In this document: positions 60,901 to 64,000 of the stretch, one piece after another
Layout of the letters: each line of letters begins with the position of its first letter
Numbering within the stretch: position 1 is the stretch's first letter
Assembly: GCA_025917655.1 (NCBI GenBank)
Contig: CP084615.1
Coordinates: 2,914,001 to 2,978,000 of the forward strand
Source: Chlorella sorokiniana
Taxonomy: Eukaryota; Chlorophyta; Trebouxiophyceae; Chlorellales; Chlorellaceae
Reading direction: 5' to 3'
DNA length: 64,000 bases
The notes under the pieces: generated by a model
What the model saw: the letters and a program-made list of their open reading frames with translations, nothing else
What the model was told of the DNA's origin: nothing
Database searches by the model: none
Position numbers and translations under genes: made by a program

Positions 60901-63900
60901 CGCCCCATGCTCCTGCCCCCTTCCCGCAGTGGCCCACGCTGCCGGAGCAGCAGCACTACCGTGCCGCCCCCCCCACTACGCCTCCCACCTGCTGGGCCAC
61001 GAGGGGAGGGCTCCGCCTACGCGCTGCTCAAGGAGCGGGGCTGGGCCACGGCGCTGGTGGCGGGCGAGGCAGGCACCAGCTTCAGGTGGGCGTTTTTAAG
61101 CAAACGTGGTAGTCATCTGTCTGTTATCTGTCTGATCAACTCTGCCGATTTACGGGTCACCCCCCGATCCTGACGCCTCCTGGCGTGCTTCCTTCCTCCT
61201 GCGCCGCCCCCGCCACCTTCCTCGCAGCTCCCGCTCTTTCTTCATGGTCCGCATCGACCTGACTGACGAGGGGCAGGCCCACGTGCGGGAGGCTGTGGCC
61301 ATCATCTTCCGGTGAGGCGCGGCTCCCTTTGAACGCTGCGCAATGCAAGGCTCAACTCTGCCTTTCCTGCTGCGTCATCTCGTCTGTGCACCCTGGCCTC
61401 GCTGCCGCCGCTCCGTTCTCGCAGCTATCTGGACCTGCTGCGCCAGCCGGGCGGCGTGAACGAGGAGGTGTGGCGGGAGATGCGCCAGCTGGCAGGTGGG
61501 CCACGATGGTCTAGCGCTGCATTTGCCTGGTGCTGCATCCCGCGCCTCACAAGCGCTGCTCTGGCTCATGATTGTGGGCTGTGTTTTTGGTTGCCGGAGC
61601 AGCTAAAGCGCCGTCCGTGTGTCTGTTCGCACCTCCCTTGCACCTCACTGTGTGTGCACCGTGCAGACATGCGGTTTAACTTCCGGGACAAGTCGCCGCC
61701 GTACTCGTACGCCTCCAGCCTGGCGCACGCGATGCAGGTGGGCAGCTGGCCGGAAGCTGCGCGCGTCTCAGAACCATAGGAAGCCAGCACCCGCTGCACA
61801 CGGCTTGCCAGCGAGAAAGGAGGCCTGTCGCTGCCGCTGCCTGGTGTGCCGCTGTGTGCTCAGAGGGTTGCCTGTGGCGCCGCTGCCTCCTCTGTACCGC
61901 AGGTGTACCGCGACTCTGACCTGCTGCTGGGCAGCTACAACGTGCCGCTGGAGTACGATCCCGATCTGATCGCTCAGGTGACAGCAGCAGCGCCGTTTCT
62001 CGCACCTGCTGCCTTTACCCGCAAGCAATAGGGCAGTCTTAGCATGGCGCCTGCTGGACAAAAAGGAAATGGCTGACACTGGCATGGCATGCACGCCTGC
62101 CGCTCTCACTGCTGTGGCTTGAAGCGCTTCCGCCTCCCTGCGGCCGGGTGCCGCCACTCGCGTGGTGCACGATGCCCTGTTGCCCCTTCCTCCAGCCCTT
62201 CCCCGCCCCATTCGCTTGTCGGTCATCGCTGGGCCGCCGTGGCCCCCGTCTGCCGCAGGTCATTGCTGATCTGACGCCGGAGCGCGCTCGGGTGCTGTGG
62301 GCCAGCAAGAGCCTGGAGGCAAGGCCCCGCTGCCATGCTGCTGGCTGCAGGCAGCTGCAGTCAGCGTGGCTGGCAAGCGGCGGCAACTTCGTGCCGCCGC
62401 TGCTTCCGCGGATGCTGCTGCTTCACCGCTGGTTCCCGCCTCGCAAGCCTTTCGCTCTGTGTGCCCCCACCCCACCACCACCACCACAGACGCACACCAA
62501 CCCCCTCCTCCCATCGCATTGCAGTCTGAGTGCATGCAGCGTGAGGCCTGGTACGGCACGCGGTACAGCGCGCGACCGTTGCCGCCCGACTGGCTGCGGG
62601 AGTGGCGGGAGGGGACGTCGCCGCCGCAGCTGCACCTGCCCCGCCAGAACCCCTTCATCCCGCAGCGCTTCGACCTGCTGGAGGTGCGTATGTGTTGCGG
62701 TGGTGGTGGTGTGGGTGCGTGTCTTGTTGTAGTTGTTGTTTTGTGCGCGGCTGTGGTGGTGGTATATTATCACTGCGACCACCACCAACACAACACACCC
62801 CCTCCCCGTTTCTCCCACAGGAAAGCGCCCGCAGCCCTCCCTGGTGCACGCCAGCCCCATGGTGCGCCTGTGGCACCGCCCGACCCATCCTTCCGCGTGC
62901 CCAAGGCCGTGCTGCACATGCACCTGCAGCTGGCGGGTGGGTGGGAGGCAAGCAGACAATGGGTTTAGCGACAATGTGTGCGCCAATGTTTACAGCCAAG
63001 GAGGAACTCAGCTGCCGCAAATTGCTGCCAGGGAGCTTGAGCTATGCTGCAGCCCCGCCTGCTGGTCGCTGTGCCAGCAGCCCAGGCCTGGCCTAACCGT
63101 GCAATGCTGCACTGCTGCACAGTTGCCGCCAGGTCTTGTTTCAATCCCCCCACCCAGCAGAGTCGTACTGCTCCCCTGAAGCTGCGGTACTAACCCAGCT
63201 GTACTGCAAGCTGCTCAACGACTACCTGTCTGAGGTGAGGCCGCTGGCGCGCAACTGTGCCACTTTATCTTCTCCACCCTTTGCCCGCCATGCAGGGTTC
63301 GGCTGTACTCAGCCTGATGCTGCGTGGTGCTTGTCAGTCTCAGCGCCACTTCCCGCGCCACCTGCATTGGCGATCAGCACCGCTGACCGTACGCAACATG
63401 TGCCGCCACCGTGGCTTGCCAGGTCACTTACCCTGCTGAGCTGGCGGGGCTGCACTACGGGCTGCGAGCCACCACCGCCGGCCTCATGCTGACCGTGTAT
63501 GGCTACTCCGACACCGCCGCCACGCTGGCGCAGGTGGGGCTGCGGGTTGGCGGAAAAGTGGCAGCGCAGCTTGGCAGTCGGGGGATGCAAGGCAGGGCAA
63601 GGAGGGAAACGGCGGGGTGTTGTCTGGGCTTGTGGCGCCCGTGTGCTGCATGTGATCATGGCTGGCCTACACCGCACTTCAACTTGCATAGTGCTGCGTC
63701 GCCCTCGCCCGCACCGCCACCTCCCTCCTCTGCTTCGCCGCTGCTTTCAACTCTGCAGACTGTGCTGGATGCCGCCCTTTCTTTTCAAGTGCGTCCCGAC
63801 CGGTTTGAGGTGGTGAAGGAGAAGCAGCGGCGGGACTTTGCCAACATGAAGTGAGCGGGTCTCTGTCAGGGGCAGGGCCTGGCATGAGCATGCCACGACA

Positions 63901-64000
63901 TGGGCATGATTGGGGGCGCCTGCTGTCCCGCACAGCTGGCCGGCCTGACAGGGTGGCTGCAAGCCAGCTTTGTTTGATCACACGTTCCCCAAGTTGCGAA
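57946..64000 (+). CDS. IDE: Insulin-degrading enzyme (M16A metalloprotease), 3' end cut by window edge
   Basis: Begins MFEQRSAPSGLSEGRELVLP at 57946. Exons include 57946-58107 (YRLLTLDNGLRALLVHDP), 58507-58546, 58654-58723 (GLAHFTEHMLFYSSEKYP), 59062-59169 (HGGHTNAYTSAESTNYHFDV), 59291-59365 (FAQFFICPLISADGVDREAK), and 59574-59657 (GKNLNSDPWRKLQLWKATAN). HFTEH is the inverted HxxEH zinc motif and the Glu of AVDSE is the third zinc ligand, so the active site looks complete. Later exons follow insulysin order: TGNFETL; KAFQMEHYSAGVMRLVVV; HYRAAP..HYASHLLGHEG; SFFMVRIDLTDEG; PPYSYASSLAHAMQ; YGTRYSARPLP; PSLVHASPMVRLWHRP; LTQLYCKLLNDYLSE; and ADYKEK-like FEVVKEKQRRDF near 63800-63850. The second half lies past the window. 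Bases appear missing at runs 60967-60974, 61003-61006 and 62879-62881. It degrades small peptides in the cytosol or organelles; no clear transit peptide is seen. Confidence 0.92.
62689..62820. repeat. GTG/CA simple sequence in an IDE intron
   Basis: The intron after the exon ending LLE consists of GTG-type repeats followed by CACCACAACA-type sequence, so it could fold back as a weak hairpin. Confidence 0.7.

Overview
This window looks like nuclear DNA of a unicellular green alga, most likely a trebouxiophyte such as Chlorella or Micractinium. It is strongly G+C-rich. Genes are cut into short exons by introns of roughly 70-350 bases with GT-AG ends, and introns carry many GT/CA microsatellites. 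The green-algal poly(A) signal TGTAA follows several genes. No bacterial operons, tRNA or rRNA genes, transposon proteins or CRISPR arrays were seen. Gene models were assembled by eye from splice signals and protein-family similarity, so boundaries are approximate where stated.

Layout. 1-3428 (-): TKL-type kinase 'A', cut by the left edge. 4745-13009 (+): secreted cysteine-rich protein with ephrin-receptor-like repeats. 13622-17894 (-): PYROXD1-like flavin oxidoreductase. 18650-19088 (+): organellar ribosomal protein bL36. 19660-25042 (+) and 25855-31785 (+): two tandem ankyrin-repeat TKL kinases 'B' and 'C', both starting MGCG. 33033-36588 (+) and 36912-40391 (+): a tandem pair of RNase T2-fold proteins that have lost the catalytic motifs and carry a C-terminal membrane helix. 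41499-43587 (+): methionine sulfoxide reductase A. 44370-45275 (-) and about 45958-47083 (-): two ankyrin proteins. 47638-51744 (-): TPR plus beta-helix protein. 52284-54117 (+): polyadenylation factor CFIm25. 54695-55799 (+): mitochondrial ribosomal protein L7/L12. 57946 to beyond 64000 (+): insulin-degrading-enzyme metalloprotease, cut by the right edge.

The genes do not form one pathway. Half the window is made of locally duplicated families: three kinases, two RNase T2-like proteins and two ankyrin proteins. The best candidate for something undescribed is the pair of membrane-anchored, catalytically dead RNase T2 proteins at 33.0-40.4 kb.

Caution on quality. Most of the genes show one or more single-base losses inside conserved protein motifs, nearly always next to a run of three or more G or C. 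This looks like homopolymer undercalling in the assembly rather than gene decay, and it is why many models need a frame change to be read through.
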